Below, one piece after another: positions 55,164 to 64,000 of a DNA stretch of 64,000 bases (position 1 is the first letter of the stretch; every line of letters starts with the position of its first letter). A program made the translations under genes and the position numbers. The notes beneath the pieces are model-generated. The model was given only the letters and a program-made list of their open reading frames with translations. It made no database searches and was not told the DNA's origin. This DNA is from Gallaecimonas xiamenensis 3-C-1 (lineage in GTDB: Bacteria > Pseudomonadota > Gammaproteobacteria > Enterobacterales > Gallaecimonadaceae): positions 1 through 64,000 of the forward strand of contig NZ_AMRI01000009.1 in assembly GCF_000299915.1 (NCBI RefSeq), given 5' to 3'.

Positions 55164-56081
55164 TCAGTAGGGCCGGTAGGCCGGCAACCTTTCCCCTTCT
55201 TTGGGTTCCCGAGGCTTTTTCAGGTAGTGCTCGGCCTTGAGGCCAAAGAGTTCCCCCACTGTAGCCGCCACGAAGATGGACGACCAGGTCCCCACTACGA
55301 TGCCCACGAACAGGGTCAGGGCAAAGCCGAACAGGGGCTCGCCCCCCAGCCAGAGCAGGGCCCCTACCGTAAAGAGGGTGGTGCCGGAGGTCACCAGGGT
55401 CCTTGAGAAGGTGGCGCGAATGGCGTTGTCCACCAGTTGGGCTATGGGGGTGCGGTTGCGCTTGCCAAGGGTCTCGCGCAGCCGGTCGGCCACGACGATG
55501 GAGTCGTTGACCGAATAGCCCATCACCGCCAACAGGGCGGCCAGCACGCTAAGGTCAAACTCGAGCCCCAGCAGGGAAAAGACCCCCAGCACCAGCGCCA
55601 CATCATGCAGCAGGGCCAGCAGGGCGCCGCTGGCCAGGCGCCATTCGAAGCGAAGGGCAAGGTAGGCCAGGATCCCAAGGGCCGCCAGTGCTACCGCCAG
55701 GGCCGATTGCGCCACCTGGCCGTCCCCCACCTGGCCACCGACAAAGCTGGCGCTGTGGACTGTCACCTGGCTGCCAAGGGCCTGGGACAGGCTATCTGCC
55801 AGGGAAAAGTCTGGGCCCGGATCGCCCTGGTAGCGAATACGCCAGTCGTCGCCGTTTTGCACCACTTGTGGGCGCTCCCCCAGCAGGGGTGACAGGGTGT
55901 CGGCCAGGGTTTGGCTGGTCACCGGCTGGCTGATGTGGATTTCCTGGACCATACCGCCGGTAAAGTCCTGGCCCAGTACCAGTCCTTTGCCAGCCAGCAC
56001 CCCCAGGGAGGCCAGCACCAGCAGGGTGGACAGGCCCAGGGCCCAATAGCGCCAGAACGCCAGTTGTTTAAAGCGGTTCAT
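55164..56081 (-). CDS. secF: Protein translocase subunit SecF
   Basis: 305 residues with six TM helices. It assists SecYEG by using the proton gradient in the periplasmic step of export. Motifs: LGQDFTGGMVQEIHI at the first periplasmic domain and YSVNDSIVVADRLRETLGKR, the SecF signature in TM4. Start ATG 56081 lies two bases beyond the secD stop, so the genes are coupled. See the secD entry for evidence that this is the secondary SecDF set. Confidence 0.95.
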   Translation of the reverse strand: MNRFKQLAFWRYWALGLSTLLVLASLGVLAGKGLVLGQDFTGGMVQEIHISQPVTSQTLADTLSPLLGERPQVVQNGDDWRIRYQGDPGPDFSLADSLSQALGSQVTVHSASFVGGQVGDGQVAQSALAVALAALGILAYLALRFEWRLASGALLALLHDVALVLGVFSLLGLEFDLSVLAALLAVMGYSVNDSIVVADRLRETLGKRNRTPIAQLVDNAIRATFSRTLVTSGTTLFTVGALLWLGGEPLFGFALTLFVGIVVGTWSSIFVAATVGELFGLKAEHYLKKPREPKEGERLPAYRPY

Positions 56082-56083
56082 GC

Positions 56084-57865
56084 TCAGATCCTCACACCTT
56101 TGCGGTTGTCGCGGCCCCACAGGGGATTGATGATGGCGCGGGTGCCCACTATGCCGGTGACCATACTGGTCAACAGTCCCAGCCCCAGGCTGATGGCAAA
56201 GCCCCGCACCGGCCCCTGGCCCAGGCCATAGAGGATTACGGCGGTGATAAGGGTGGTGAGGTTGGCGTCCAATATGGTGCGAAAGGCATTGTCGTACCCC
56301 AGGTGGATAGCCTGGCCCAGGCTCTTGCCGTCCCGTACCAGTTCCTTGACCCGTTCGAAGATAAGCACATTGGTGTCAACCGCCATGCCCACCGTCAGTA
56401 CCAGGCCGGCAATACCGGGCAGGGTCAGCACCGCCCCCGGCACCAAGGCCATCAAGCCCAGCAGCATAAAGAGGTTGGCTACCAGGGCCAGGTTGGCGAC
56501 CCAGCCGAAGCGCCGGTACCAAAGGGCCACGAACAACAAACAGCTGCCAAGACCCAGGGCCAGGGCCATCAGGCCGTTGTGGATATTGTCCTTACCCAGG
56601 GAGGGGCCCAGGGTGCTTTGCTGGATGATGGTCACCGGCGCCGTCAGGGAGCCGGCCCGCAGCAGCAGCGCCAACTGCCTGGCCTGGCTACCGTCTTCTA
56701 TGCCGGTGATGCGAAAGCTGGCCGGCAAGGCGCTTTGGATATTGGCGACGTTGATCACCCGGCTGGTTTTGCTGGTTTGCCCCTGCGGCCCCTTTTGGTA
56801 CTCGGTAAAGAGGGTGGCCATGGCCTGGCCTATGTGGCTGCGGCTGTAGTCGCCTATGGTGGCGGCGCCTTGGTTATCCACCTGGATGCTGACCTGGGGC
56901 CTGCCCATTTCGTCGAGGCCGGCGCGGGCATCGACGATGCGTGAACCGGTCAGTATCGGCTTGGCCGCCAGCCACAAGGGCCGCCCGACCTGGTCCTTGA
57001 TGGCCAGGGCGCCGGCTTTGGGGCCTGGGTAGACCTCACGAAATTCCAAAGAGGCGGTCGCCCCTATGATGGCCTTGGCGGCAGCCGGGTCCTGTACCCC
57101 AGGAATTTCGATGCGCACCCTGTCCTTGCCGTCACGCATGACGGCCGCCTCGGTGATGCCCAGCTCCTGAATGCGGCTGCGCATGATGCTAAGGGTTTGC
57201 TCCATAGCCAGCAGTTGCTGCTGAGATGCTTCTTGGGGGGTTAGGCTCAGGCGCAGCAGGTCGCCCTGGCGTTGCAGCTGCCAATGGGGGTATTGGCGGC
57301 TTACCAGCCGCTGCAAGGCGGCAAGATCGGCGCCCAGGCGGGGTCTAAGCTGCAGGGTTTGGCCCTGGGGGGTAACGGCGGCAATGTCCAGCAGATCTTC
57401 CAGGTTGTCCTTGGCGCTCTGGATCTGGGCATTGACGGCGGCCTGGGTGTCCACGGCCAGAATGAACTGCACGCCACCGCGAAGGTCCAGGCCTAGCTTG
57501 ATGGGGGACAGGCCCAGAGACTGCAGCCAGGCCGGCGCCTTGGCGCTGCGGTCCAGCACCACATCATGGCCGGGCAGGGCTTTCTCCAGGGCCGCTTTGG
57601 CGGCCATGGGGTCACTTTGGTCGGTCAGTACCAGCCGCAGGCTATCGCCCTGCTGGTCGATACGTTGCACGCTGTCTTTGGGCAACCATTGGCGCAGTTG
57701 GCCAATGGTGGTGTCGCCCTTGCTGATAGTCAGGCTGGGGCTGTCACCAAAAAGGGTGGGGAGGGCGCTTAAGGTCAGCAAGACTAGGCTGACCAAGAGC
57801 ACGGCGTATTTCCAACCGGCGAGGCGGTTGACCAGCAGGGGGCCTTGGCCCCTGGAATAAGACAT
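56084..57865 (-). CDS. secD: Protein translocase subunit SecD
   Basis: 593 residues. An N-terminal TM (residues 17-35), then the P1 periplasmic domain (LGLDLRGGVQFILAVD), and five C-terminal helices with GMAVDTNVLIFERVKELVRD. The upstream gene is not yajC or tgt, which accompany the primary secDF locus in gammaproteobacteria; the N-terminus MSYSRGQGPLLVNRLAGWKY also differs from the usual MLNRYPLWKY-like form. It is therefore probably the accessory second SecDF. AAGGAG precedes ATG 57865. Confidence 0.93.
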   Translation of the reverse strand: MSYSRGQGPLLVNRLAGWKYAVLLVSLVLLTLSALPTLFGDSPSLTISKGDTTIGQLRQWLPKDSVQRIDQQGDSLRLVLTDQSDPMAAKAALEKALPGHDVVLDRSAKAPAWLQSLGLSPIKLGLDLRGGVQFILAVDTQAAVNAQIQSAKDNLEDLLDIAAVTPQGQTLQLRPRLGADLAALQRLVSRQYPHWQLQRQGDLLRLSLTPQEASQQQLLAMEQTLSIMRSRIQELGITEAAVMRDGKDRVRIEIPGVQDPAAAKAIIGATASLEFREVYPGPKAGALAIKDQVGRPLWLAAKPILTGSRIVDARAGLDEMGRPQVSIQVDNQGAATIGDYSRSHIGQAMATLFTEYQKGPQGQTSKTSRVINVANIQSALPASFRITGIEDGSQARQLALLLRAGSLTAPVTIIQQSTLGPSLGKDNIHNGLMALALGLGSCLLFVALWYRRFGWVANLALVANLFMLLGLMALVPGAVLTLPGIAGLVLTVGMAVDTNVLIFERVKELVRDGKSLGQAIHLGYDNAFRTILDANLTTLITAVILYGLGQGPVRGFAISLGLGLLTSMVTGIVGTRAIINPLWGRDNRKGVRI

Positions 57866-57910
57866 GGGTTCTCCTTGCGGCCATGGGCCGCCTGACAAAA
57901 CGAAAAGGCG

Positions 57911-58300
57911 TTAAGACAGGAAGGAGAGGCCGCGCCAGGCGGCAAAACGGGCGAGATTGTGGGTGAGGCGGGCACCGGCAAGAAAGCCGGGCCCGTCGGC
58001 AATGTTCAAGGACCAGTCGCAAGCGGCGGGTCTTTGCTGACGGTAACCGGGGCAAAATTGTGGCGCGGGGTGCGCCTTGGCTTCAAAGACCAGACCGTAA
58101 TCGGGGGCCCTTGGTTCGTCATCCAGGCCCTGGTGGGCAAGCTGACGTTGCAATTTCACCAGATTGAGCAGGGCAGGGGCCTTGCCCGGAGCGTCCTGAT
58201 GCAGGCTGCTGCCCTTTGCCGCCGGCGCAGCCGAGGCCGCCTGGGGTAAGGCACCCAGGGCCAGGGTCAACAGCAGTGCGGTCAGGAAAGTGCGCAGCAT
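57911..58300 (-). CDS. Small exported protein of unknown function
   Basis: 129 residues with a signal peptide (MLRTFLTALLLTLALGALPQ, cleavage near ASAAPA). The mature part has one possible disulfide (FCPGYRQQRPAACDW) and no recognised domain. The start ATG 58300 was preferred to the frame start at 58327, since it gives a standard signal. It lies 45 bp upstream of secD on the same strand and could be cotranscribed with it; whether it relates to export is unknown. Confidence 0.75.
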   Translation of the reverse strand: MLRTFLTALLLTLALGALPQAASAAPAAKGSSLHQDAPGKAPALLNLVKLQRQLAHQGLDDEPRAPDYGLVFEAKAHPAPQFCPGYRQQRPAACDWSLNIADGPGFLAGARLTHNLARFAAWRGLSFLS

Positions 58301-58453
58301 AGGCTCAAAAACTGTGATTTGCCGCACAATCTAGCACCCGCTGAGGGCACCGGCAATAGGGGCGGCCAGGGGCTTAAAAGCCGCTAGTTGCTAAAAGCGT
58401 TCAAAAGCCACACCTTTACTCCTCGAAAAAGTGTCTGAAGGTAACCTGCTTAG

Positions 58454-59479
58454 TTAAAAGTCTTCCAGGTAGCGATGGCTGATAAGGGTTTTATCCTCAG
58501 TCAGCAGTCCATCTGCCTGGGTGTCTTTGAGCCTTGCCACAACGGCGTCATAACAGCTTTCCAAGGCGTCAGATGCCGCGCCCGCTTCTCTTAGGCTACC
58601 GAACAGCGCATTGAGTTCGGGAGTGCTGATATCCACCTCCTTGTTGTCAAAATAGGTCAGGCAGTTGGGATCTTCTGGCCTGCTGCCATCTGGGTGTTCT
58701 ACACCTATTGCCAGCAGGGGCAGTGACAGCTGGCTGGCAGCATGGCTGCTAAGGAGGTAAAGGCGGTAAAGCGGCTTGCTATTGATAGTCTTAATGCGGG
58801 CAATAACGGCAACGATGGTGTTGAATACCTGCATTTCCAATGATGTCAGCAGAGCCTGGGGCAATTGGGGTGTAGCGGCTATCTGGATGAGGGTACTTAC
58901 CCCCGTCGCCAAGTCGGTCTTGTCGATAGAGGTCAGGAGTTCACCTTGATAAACAAACTGGTACTCAAAGTTGCTTAACTGCCTGCTCAGGGAGTCGGTG
59001 CAACTGAACTCGATACGACTTACCTGATTGCCCTGGTAATGATAGCGGTACTGGCTTACCGAATATTCCGTCATGGCCTCCACCAGATGGAGGGCTCCGT
59101 CTTTCCTGTATTGGCAGCAGGCCTTTATTACCTCTACTTCGTCAGGTGTTTTGCGAAAAGTGATTACTTCGGTGCAGTCATGATGATAGTGGTAAAAGGT
59201 GCGGATAAAGACCCCAGGGAAGCGGGTGAACTCTGTTGAGGACACTAATCGGCCGGCCTTATCGAAGCCATACTCCAGGGCTCCGTCCTTGTTCTGGCCC
59301 AACGCTGCTATAGGCTGGCCCATCTTAAGCCGATGGATAGCGTTGAAAAAAGGCACTGCTTCATAGAGTTCCCCTATGGAGTAAGTGCGGGCAAAAGTGC
59401 TTTCCAACGCTGCTTTTTCAAAGCGGGCGTAATCGTCATCGCCGTTGCTAAAGAGTCTGTCGAGCCGGGTTTCGATCAT
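58454..59479 (-). CDS. Unknown protein with YD-like motifs next to the Rhs locus
   Basis: 341 residues, cytoplasmic, family not recognised. Three stretches resemble single YD-repeat units: LEYGFDKAGRLVSSTEF, YRYHYQGNQVSRIEFSC and FEYQFVYQGELLTSID. Residues about 190-340 are helical and acidic. It lies downstream of the Rhs toxin and its immunity gene in the same direction, 173 bp away, and its base composition is less GC-rich than the neighbours to its left. It may be an orphan immunity protein or an Rhs-related accessory; neither is shown. Confidence 0.68.
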   Translation of the reverse strand: MIETRLDRLFSNGDDDYARFEKAALESTFARTYSIGELYEAVPFFNAIHRLKMGQPIAALGQNKDGALEYGFDKAGRLVSSTEFTRFPGVFIRTFYHYHHDCTEVITFRKTPDEVEVIKACCQYRKDGALHLVEAMTEYSVSQYRYHYQGNQVSRIEFSCTDSLSRQLSNFEYQFVYQGELLTSIDKTDLATGVSTLIQIAATPQLPQALLTSLEMQVFNTIVAVIARIKTINSKPLYRLYLLSSHAASQLSLPLLAIGVEHPDGSRPEDPNCLTYFDNKEVDISTPELNALFGSLREAGAASDALESCYDAVVARLKDTQADGLLTEDKTLISHRYLEDF

Positions 59480-59652
59480 GTCCTGTTCCCATCCTGGGCG
59501 CTTTTTCTGGTAACTCTAATTAAAGCCACATCAGTAAGACAGGTAGCAATACCACCGGCTTGGGTCTAGTGTCTTAATGCTGTGAAAAATATCTATACAT
59601 GTTTTTCAGAGTGGCCTGTCGGAACAGTAGTTAAGGTTCATCATACCAATGA

Positions 59653-60111
59653 CTAAGACCATTGCGTAATACATCCTGCTAAAAGGTTGCTGTCAAGACA
59701 AATGGCATAAATATAGTAGAAAAAGTCATAATCGATGTCATCTTCTTCTGCGAAGTCAGAAAGAACATCATCGCGTTCGAGTCCAGCTTCACTCCGCCAT
59801 GACTTGTATTTTACGCTCAGACTTTTTTGTGAAGATGTTATTTTGAAATGGCTTTCTCCGGCCATAGTCGCAATAGCGACAGAAACAGCTTTATCACTTA
59901 AATTAAACTTACTTTCTTTGTGTTGAAAAAACAATTGACCATTTTCAACATATAATAAGAAATAATCACTGCCTTCGGAATGAAAAATGCCGGATGTCTT
60001 ATTCTTACTGTCCTCTGTGAAAGTGAAATGCTTGGCTTCCATCTTCTGAGGTTCAAAACGTATTGCGTCATCAAAAACGTCAAAGTTCTTAAGTATTTTT
60101 TCTTTGGTCAT
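59653..60111 (-). CDS. Candidate immunity protein for the Rhs toxin
   Basis: 152 residues, no signal, acidic (EEDDIDYDFFYYIYAI near the end). The start codon overlaps the Rhs stop by one base (TAATG), the classic layout of a toxin followed by its immunity gene. Codon use and composition are clearly AT-rich, unlike the GC-rich chromosome around it, and match the toxin tip. No family was recognised. Protection of the producing cell from the Rhs C-terminal toxin is inferred from position only. Confidence 0.75.
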   Translation of the reverse strand: MTKEKILKNFDVFDDAIRFEPQKMEAKHFTFTEDSKNKTSGIFHSEGSDYFLLYVENGQLFFQHKESKFNLSDKAVSVAIATMAGESHFKITSSQKSLSVKYKSWRSEAGLERDDVLSDFAEEDDIDYDFFYYIYAICLDSNLLAGCITQWS

Positions 60112-63100
60112 TAGTATTTACCATACAAGCCGGTTACAGTATCCATAGCGCCACTTGTTCTCAGAGAACTCATGATCACCGCTCGCCAGGATTTATTGTT
60201 CTTCATATAAAGACTCTCTGGCGTCGGTCCGTATATATTACCATACTGCTTTTGATTTCTAGCTTCCATGTCTTTTAGTTTTTCAAAATCCCTATTCTTT
60301 ATGTAGCTTTCTCTTCTCGACATGTTTCGCTTGTTAACTTTATCTCTGGCGATATCCTCATAGCTCTCACCATTTTTAAGGCGCTGATTAACTTCATTTT
60401 CCAATGCGTCTCTCTTTTTTCGTAACTCTTCATGGTACTCTTTTCTTCTTTTCTGAGCATTTGCTACTGCAGACTCATCCTCAAAGTTGATATTAAAAGC
60501 GGCTAATGGAGAACTATCCTTCACTTTGTAACCATAAGCTGCTTTTTCGTCAGGTATGACCTCTTCTGCAATCTTGGGGTCATCAAGGGGATTAGGATAG
60601 GAGTCTGACTTTATAGATCTATCCTGTGATGCTTGAATTGTAAGAGACTTCTCTCCGCTCTTAATTCCTGAGGCTAGCTCGCTAATGCTTAACGTTGCCA
60701 CAGGACGGCCTTTGACATCAGTAAAGCATATTTGGCCTAATTCTTCATCGATCTTGTCTGCTGTGAGCTGTAAAGCGACAACGGCGCCATTGTTCTTCAT
60801 AAACACAGTGCTGATAGATGCATACTTCTCTGAATCATTCTTGGTAATGATAGAGAGAACATCCTTTGCAAGGTTGGATTCGACGCCATTCTTCTCCAGT
60901 ACGCGTAATAGTTTTTCCTGTCCCTCTTTGCAAAGTAGTCCTAGTTGATCTACCCAGGTGATAGGATTAATAACATAGCGATAATGATTAAGCCCCCCCA
61001 GCAAACCAATGGGGTCTTGGTTGATAAACTGCCCGCAGTTCGGGTCGTAATAGCGGAAGCGGTTGTAGTGCAGGCCGGTTTCTTGGTCAAAGTACTGACC
61101 CTGAAAGCGCAAGGGCTGGCTGATGTCGCTGGCCAACGCGAGGGCGACATTGCCGTAGCTTCGGTAGCCAACCTGCCAAACGATATTGCCTTTGGCGTCG
61201 GTCAGGGTATCGGGGGTACCGAGATGGTCAAGGTGGTAGTGGTAGAGCTGGCCGCCTTGGTCCAAGGCGATGGGCTCGAAGGTGCCAGGCTCGAAGTAGT
61301 AGTGGCGTACCTGGCTGCCGGTTTCATCTTCATCCGTTTCACTCAGCAGGACATCGCCGTCCCAAAGAAACAGGACGCTGCGCTGCTCGCTTTGCTTGCC
61401 AATACGCCGGCCCAGGGCGTCGTATTGGAAGGTGGTGATTTGGTCTTCCTGACCGGGGGCGCTTTTATCGACCCTCACCAGCTGCTGACGGCTGTTGTAG
61501 CGGTAGTGGGTGACCAGGCATTGCCCCTTACCCCTGCGCTCGGTGATGCGGTTGCCGTGGACGTCGTATTCGAAATGGCGGTCGCCTTGGATCAGCAGCC
61601 GATTACCTTTGACCTGGGCACTTTGTGCCTGGCTTTTGGCCTCGGCGGCCGAGGGGGCTGAGGCCAGTATGTTGCTGGCCGGGTCGTGGACAAAATGCTC
61701 GGGATTGGGGCCCTGGACGCTCTGCAGGCGGTTCAAGGCGTCATAGCTGAAGTGGCGTCGGTCTTGGACACTGTCGTCAATCAGGCTGATGTTGCCGGCC
61801 ACATCGTATTGGTAATGGCGCTCCAGCATGGGCTTGAAGCCGCCGGTCTTGGCAAGGCTGTGCTGCTTGAGGCGCCCTTGGGGGTCGTAGCGGCGCTCAC
61901 TGCTTAACTGTTCGCCGTGTTGGCGGCCCACTTCCCTGCCCAGTTGGTCCCGTTCAAGGCGGGTAAGCAGTTCCAGACCTTGCCCCTGGTGCTGGCGGTG
62001 CAGGGCGGTGAACTGGCCCTTGCGGTTATAGGAAAAATGCAGGGTTTCGCCGTTGGCCCGCTCCGTGGCAATACGCTGGCCGGCGGCGTCGTAGCGGTGG
62101 TGCTGGGCGTAACCGTCCTGGTGATCGGCAATGACATTGCCGTTGGCGTCGTATTCCCAGCGCAAGGTGCGATGGCGGTTGGCCGCTTCGGTGATCTGGC
62201 CGGCGGCGTCGTAGCGGAACCGGGTAATGCCTTCTGGGGTGCTTTCCTTGAGCAGGCGCCCGAACGGGTCTCGCTCGAAGTGGATGTCGATGCCGTCGCC
62301 GCTGGCTGCGTCGGTAACGGCCCTGCTGGTACACAGATGGCCGGCGGCGTCGTACTGGTAGCGGGTCAGGCGGCCGTCAAACCCCACTTCTTCGACCAGC
62401 CTTTCCTTGAGATCGTATTTGAGGCGGTAGTGCTCGCCCATTTCATTGACCAGGCCAACCAGGTTGCGCTCGCCGTCGTAGCGGTAGGCCAGGCTGCTGC
62501 CGTCGGGGTTGGTGCGGCGCGTCACCTGGCTAAGGCCGTCGTATTCGTAGCGGGTAACGCCGCCTTTGGCGTCTTTGATGGCCGCAATCAGCCCCAGGGG
62601 GCTGTACTGGTAGTGCCGCTGGCTGCCGTCGCTGTCGGTGATGGCGACGACCCTGTCCTGCTCGTCATATTGGTAGCGGGTGTGCAAGGACTCCCCTTGC
62701 TGCACCAGCACCAGGCGCTGGGCATGGTCGTAATGGAACTGGCTGCTCAGGCCCATGGGGTCCTGCACGGCGCTGAGTTTGCCGTAGGGGTTCCAAAGAT
62801 AGCGGGTGCTGTTGCCCAAAGGGTCGGTGACGCTGCCGACAAGGCCGGCGGCGTTGTAGCTGTAGAGGGTGCTGTTGCCCAAGGGGTCGGTGCTGGAGAG
62901 CACCTGGCCCTTGTCGTTGTAGCGGCGCCGCCAGCAATGGCCGGCCGGGGTGGAGATGCTATCGGGCAGGCCCTGGTCGTTGTAACCAATACGGTACTGG
63001 CCGCCGGCCATGTCGGTTTTATCGGTAAGGCGACCCTGCCGGTCGTAACCGAACAGTTCGGCGCGCTTGGCAAGGCCGGCGCTGGGGTGTTCGACCCGGG

Positions 63101-64000
63101 TCAACAACCCCTTGGCGTCGTACTGGTAGCGGGTTTCGCTCCCTTCCTGGTCCTTGTGGTAGACCGGCAGGCCCCGTTGGTTGAAACGGTAGACTTCGAC
63201 ACCGCCCCTGGTGTCGGTAACGGCAACCCCCAGCCCGTCCGGGTCCCAGGCAAAGCGGTAGTTGTAGGTATCCTGGCCATCGATGGGATCGCCCCACTGG
63301 TGGACGCAGCGCCCTTGGTGGCCGGGTTTATCCCAGCGAAAATGAAAGCTGTAGCCGCTTTTGAGGGTGCGCTTGGCAATGACGTGCTTGTGATACTGGT
63401 ACAGCTCGGCATGGCCATGGGCGTCTTCGGCCCTTACCAGGTTCCCTTGCTGGTCGTAGCTGAAGCGCGCCAATACCTGGCGCTGGCCGTCCTGGCTTTG
63501 GCGCCTGACCTCGGCAATGCGCTGGCAGGGGGAAGGGATAAAGTGCAGCTTGTCCCCCAGGCTGGACTCGATGACCGCCAGGCGCCGGCCCTGGTAATGA
63601 AAGCGGTGGCTGTTGCCGTAGCCGTCGCAGATCTTCACCAGTTGTGGGTCAAGCTGGCCGGCCTGGCGGCAAAAATGGCGTTGTATGCCGCCGGGAGCCC
63701 CGTAAGGGGTCAATATCCAAAGACCTTTGCCCTGGCGCCGCAGGCTGAGCTTCTCTACGACGTTATGGCTGCTTTGCCCTTCCTGAGGCAGGGGCAGGGT
63801 TACCACCCGGCCTTCGCCATCGTGGAGCCGCACCTGCTGGCGGTGCGGTACGATTTCCAAATGCTCGCTGAGGCTGTGGGTCCAACCATACCCCAGGCCT
63901 ATGTCATGGGGGTTGGAGCTGCGGTAGGTGCGCTCAAAGGTCAGGGGCAGGGGCCCGTCCACGACACCGTCGGTGAGGGTCAGCAGCTCTTCACCTGTTT
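60111..64000 (-). CDS. Rhs repeat protein with variable C-terminal toxin (5' part outside window)
   Basis: The frame is open through base 64000; the first visible residues are TGEELLTLTDGVV, an Rhs N-terminal motif, so the real start lies further right. About 1,000 residues of YD repeats (for example YDAAGQITEAAN, YNAAGLVGSVTD) form the shell that encloses the toxin. The core ends at NQDPIGLLGGLNHYRY near 61000, the usual cleavage border. After about 60950 the sequence turns AT-rich and encodes a basic tip of about 270 residues (RRKEYHEELRKKRD; YGPTPESLY; RTSGAMDTVTGLYG) of unrecognised activity. Delivery is normally by type VI secretion or PAAR/VgrG partners, which are not in view. Confidence 0.93.
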   Translation of the reverse strand, partial: TGEELLTLTDGVVDGPLPLTFERTYRSSNPHDIGLGYGWTHSLSEHLEIVPHRQQVRLHDGEGRVVTLPLPQEGQSSHNVVEKLSLRRQGKGLWILTPYGAPGGIQRHFCRQAGQLDPQLVKICDGYGNSHRFHYQGRRLAVIESSLGDKLHFIPSPCQRIAEVRRQSQDGQRQVLARFSYDQQGNLVRAEDAHGHAELYQYHKHVIAKRTLKSGYSFHFRWDKPGHQGRCVHQWGDPIDGQDTYNYRFAWDPDGLGVAVTDTRGGVEVYRFNQRGLPVYHKDQEGSETRYQYDAKGLLTRVEHPSAGLAKRAELFGYDRQGRLTDKTDMAGGQYRIGYNDQGLPDSISTPAGHCWRRRYNDKGQVLSSTDPLGNSTLYSYNAAGLVGSVTDPLGNSTRYLWNPYGKLSAVQDPMGLSSQFHYDHAQRLVLVQQGESLHTRYQYDEQDRVVAITDSDGSQRHYQYSPLGLIAAIKDAKGGVTRYEYDGLSQVTRRTNPDGSSLAYRYDGERNLVGLVNEMGEHYRLKYDLKERLVEEVGFDGRLTRYQYDAAGHLCTSRAVTDAASGDGIDIHFERDPFGRLLKESTPEGITRFRYDAAGQITEAANRHRTLRWEYDANGNVIADHQDGYAQHHRYDAAGQRIATERANGETLHFSYNRKGQFTALHRQHQGQGLELLTRLERDQLGREVGRQHGEQLSSERRYDPQGRLKQHSLAKTGGFKPMLERHYQYDVAGNISLIDDSVQDRRHFSYDALNRLQSVQGPNPEHFVHDPASNILASAPSAAEAKSQAQSAQVKGNRLLIQGDRHFEYDVHGNRITERRGKGQCLVTHYRYNSRQQLVRVDKSAPGQEDQITTFQYDALGRRIGKQSEQRSVLFLWDGDVLLSETDEDETGSQVRHYYFEPGTFEPIALDQGGQLYHYHLDHLGTPDTLTDAKGNIVWQVGYRSYGNVALALASDISQPLRFQGQYFDQETGLHYNRFRYYDPNCGQFINQDPIGLLGGLNHYRYVINPITWVDQLGLLCKEGQEKLLRVLEKNGVESNLAKDVLSIITKNDSEKYASISTVFMKNNGAVVALQLTADKIDEELGQICFTDVKGRPVATLSISELASGIKSGEKSLTIQASQDRSIKSDSYPNPLDDPKIAEEVIPDEKAAYGYKVKDSSPLAAFNINFEDESAVANAQKRRKEYHEELRKKRDALENEVNQRLKNGESYEDIARDKVNKRNMSRRESYIKNRDFEKLKDMEARNQKQYGNIYGPTPESLYMKNNKSWRAVIMSSLRTSGAMDTVTGLYGKY

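Overview
The window is a high-GC, gene-dense piece of a gammaproteobacterial chromosome. The support is Gram-negative envelope genes (porins, SecDF, MtgA, lipoprotein), a gammaproteobacterial BtsS/BtsR-type two-component system, GlnS, and a four-gene homogentisate operon in Shewanella-like order. A marine or soil organism near Alteromonadales/Aeromonadales, such as Gallaecimonas, would fit, but that is inference. Fifty-eight genes are supported, two of them cut by the window edges. No rRNA, tRNA, CRISPR array, insertion sequence or phage module was seen. No stretch above 300 bases lacks a gene; the longest gap (2343-2575) holds a candidate operator.

Region 1 (1-8868): a truncated GlxA/AraC regulator, then a compact STAND-ATPase winged-helix regulator. 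Downstream lies a co-directional catabolic-looking cluster: exported alpha/beta hydrolase, isochorismatase-like hydrolase, membrane-anchored ABM protein, YtcJ-type amidohydrolase, two XapX proteins, DoxX and an AlgE-like outer-membrane protein. The last four genes overlap end to start. Three ATTAAC repeats on a 10-bp phase precede the first hydrolase and could be the site of the OmpR-type regulator.

Region 2 (9057-17820): hpd-hmgA-fahA-maiA, which turns 4-hydroxyphenylpyruvate into fumarate and acetoacetate, ends at a strong terminator. A hybrid histidine kinase overlapping an HD-GYP response regulator follows (c-di-GMP turnover).

Region 3 (17805-45544): mixed housekeeping and small accessory units. 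These include a LysR/DoxX/DODA-type dioxygenase group with a perfect inverted repeat, a YcaQ-like protein and pseudouridine synthase, a duplicated-domain lipoprotein, two related small anchored proteins, nagA, glnS, several regulator/enzyme pairs, a PAS-GGDEF-EAL-CZB protein, an acyl-CoA ligase, a CHAD protein, an MCP, a porin with a PstS-like protein, and an M42 peptidase of the NAGGN type.

Region 4 (45682-53487): iaaA-btsS-btsR, then two tandem membrane proteins that are strongly diverged CstA homologues, then a canonical short CstA transporter. The cstA upstream region carries a direct repeat matching the known E. coli BtsR (YehT) operator, including its 13-bp spacer. This sensor, pseudo-transporter and transporter island is the most interesting system in the window.

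Region 5 (53518-64000): nitrilase-like hydrolase, mtgA, a second-type secDF pair without yajC, then an AT-rich Rhs toxin C-terminus with an overlapping candidate immunity gene and an adjacent gene with YD-like motifs. The Rhs core runs off the right edge.
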